DNA of 64,000 nt, from positions 62,001-126,000 of the forward strand of contig CARPYP010000001.1 in the NCBI GenBank assembly GCA_949045875.1. Reading direction: 5' to 3'. The stretch's first letter is position 1. Every line of letters starts with the position of its first letter. The notes under the pieces are model-generated. The model saw only the letters and a program-made list of their open reading frames with translations, was not told where the DNA came from and did no database searches. Shown piece after piece: positions 63,012 through 64,000 of this stretch. The stretch comes from an uncultured Clostridia bacterium. GTDB taxonomy: Bacteria; Bacillota; Clostridia; TANB77; CAG-508. Made by a program: the position numbers and the translations under genes.

Positions 63012-63680
63012 TTATAATTCTAAAGCATGTTGGGCTGCTTGCATTTCTGCTTCTTTTTTACTTTTTCCTTTTCCTTTTGCTAATATTCTTCCATCACATG
63101 ATACTTGTGCTTCAAATCTTTTATCATGGTCTGGTCCTGATTCATGTATTATTTCATATACAATTTTTACGTTTCCATTTACTTGTAGTTTTTCTTGTAA
63201 TACTGTTTTATAGTCTTTTATTCCAACGTGTTGTGTCGCTTGCTCTATTGAATCTTTTAAGTTTTCTATTATAAATTTTTTAGATATATCAATTCCACCA
63301 TCTATACACATAGCAGCTATTACCGCTTCTACACTGTCTGCTAATATTGCTTTTAGTTTTGTTTTTGCATTGTTTTTTTCACTTTTCCCTAAAAGTAAAA
63401 AATCACTAAAGTTATGCTTTAAGGCTACTTCATAAAGACTTTCTTCACATACTACTGTTGCTCTAACCTTAGTCATTTCTCCTTCTTTTAATTTTGTATA
63501 ATTGCTATATATGTATTCACTAGATATGTATTCTAAAATACTGTCTCCAAAGAATTCTAATTTTTCATTACTTTGAACATTTTTTGTATTTGCATAAGAT
63601 GTATGAGTAAGAGCTTGCTCTAATAGTTTTTTATCTCTGAATTCATAGTCTATACTTTTTTCTAATATTGCTAAGTCCAT
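63012..63680 (-). CDS. rnc: Ribonuclease III
   Basis: It cleaves double-stranded RNA, including rRNA precursors. The 222-residue protein has the catalytic signature NEKLEFFGDSILEYISSEYIY, a second metal-site segment (LADSVEAVIAAMCIDGG) and a C-terminal dsRNA-binding domain (DYKTVLQEKLQ, GKGKSKKEAEMQAAQHALEL). It lies 45 bp upstream of the radical-SAM-like gene, an order usual in Clostridia. Confidence 0.96.
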   Translation of the reverse strand: MDLAILEKSIDYEFRDKKLLEQALTHTSYANTKNVQSNEKLEFFGDSILEYISSEYIYSNYTKLKEGEMTKVRATVVCEESLYEVALKHNFSDFLLLGKSEKNNAKTKLKAILADSVEAVIAAMCIDGGIDISKKFIIENLKDSIEQATQHVGIKDYKTVLQEKLQVNGNVKIVYEIIHESGPDHDKRFEAQVSCDGRILAKGKGKSKKEAEMQAAQHALEL

Positions 63681-63775
63681 TTTTTCCTCCTCTTATAGCG
63701 ATATTATATACTTTAACATTTAAAAAATCAATAAATTTTATTTATATTTTTGTTAATATATATTTTTAAAGGTTA

Positions 63776-63849
63776 CAATTCACAGTTCTAATATATAAAT
63801 TTATCATCCCCACAAACCCCAATTTTTATGTTAGGATATCTGTGAATTG
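63776..63849. repeat. Inverted repeat upstream of rnc
   Basis: CAATTCACAG (63776-63785) and CTGTGAATTG (63840-63849) flank 54 bp that contain ATCATCCCCACAAAC (63803-63817). The reverse complement of that 15-mer, GTTTGTGGGGATGAT, also occurs at 25586-25600. The role is unclear; it could be an operator or a small structured leader. Confidence 0.55.
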
Positions 63850-63858
63850 CAACTTTTA

Positions 63859-63885
63859 AGGGCACGGTACTCCGTGCCCCCACAT
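63859..63885. repeat. Palindrome AAGGGCACGGTACTCCGTGCCCCCACA
   Basis: GGGCACGG/CCGTGCCC with a CCCCACA tail is a dispersed-family member between the gene cut by the window end and rnc. Confidence 0.7.
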
Positions 63886-63901
63886 CATATTTTAATAAAT
63901 C

Positions 63902-64000
63902 CTATTGTTCTAATTCAGTTTTTACTTGTGTTATTTGTTGTGGTGTTGCTTGTTCTGCTGGTTTATAGTATCCTTTGCTTTGTGCTACTCTATATAGTTC
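63902..64000 (-). CDS. C-terminal end of a gene cut by the window edge
   Basis: The last 32 codons of a minus-strand gene read ELYRVAQSKGYYKPAEQATP, then a Gln/Thr/Glu-rich end (TELEQ) and TAG. The frame is open to the window end. The family cannot be recognised from this part; it would be upstream of rnc. Confidence 0.6.
   Translation of the reverse strand, partial: ELYRVAQSKGYYKPAEQATPQQITQVKTELEQ

Overview
The window is a 64 kb piece of an AT-rich, monoderm Clostridia-like (Bacillota) chromosome. The evidence is strong AAGGAGG-type ribosome sites, a FASII cluster in clostridial order, the rimP-nusA-ylxQ-infB operon, RNase J, a sporulation-type YlbJ protein, a class B sortase with its substrate, and Arg encoded almost only by AGA. 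Nearly all genes lie on the minus strand. I saw no rRNA, tRNA, CRISPR array, intact transposase or prophage.

Layout in ascending coordinates: a two-component system with a heterodimeric ABC exporter (1-5017); a fatty-acid synthesis cluster with acetyl-CoA carboxylase, biotin ligase and two acyl-CoA synthetases (5131-18426), interrupted by two small divergent plus-strand genes; a MATE-kinase fusion plus alr-ddl (18622-22900); a GH25 lysozyme, a zinc-binding lipoprotein-type receptor, two zinc-ribbon membrane proteins, rlmH and pgi (23257-29029); a translation block from truB to rimP (32223-40161); an oxidoreductase, decayed DNA, asd and Cys-rich peptides (40427-44142); obg, trpS, rpiB and a Fic protein (44228-47725); ylbJ, a surface protein and its sortase (47821-52164); unknown genes, a LysR regulator, truA and gltX (52189-57811); RNase J, YitT, a radical-SAM-like protein and rnc (57932-63680).

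The most important observation concerns the codon CGG. Four genes, rimP, obg, truA and a fic gene, are each split into two frames. In every case the break is an in-frame CGG followed by A, and dropping the C (reading C-GGA as Gly) restores the full-length protein. By eye, no other conserved gene in the window uses CGG in frame, although out-of-frame CGGA is common. The only other in-frame CGG codons (six) sit in five small, poorly conserved, single-gene transcription units (10425, 12118, 30660, 49612, 60795). Each of these has CGG-A early in the gene and a stop soon after in the +1 frame. I infer that CGG is a +1 recoding signal or starvation codon in this lineage, possibly a switch between ribosome/tRNA-maturation genes and a set of small proteins. 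Sequencing error is the main alternative.

A second theme is repeats. A ~176 bp palindromic element with a conserved central motif occurs twice (13239, 34851). A dispersed family of GC-rich GGGCAC...GTGCCCCTAC palindromes marks at least fifteen intergenic gaps. Tandem duplications lie upstream of ddl, and a small duplicate of the infB 3' end lies downstream of infB.
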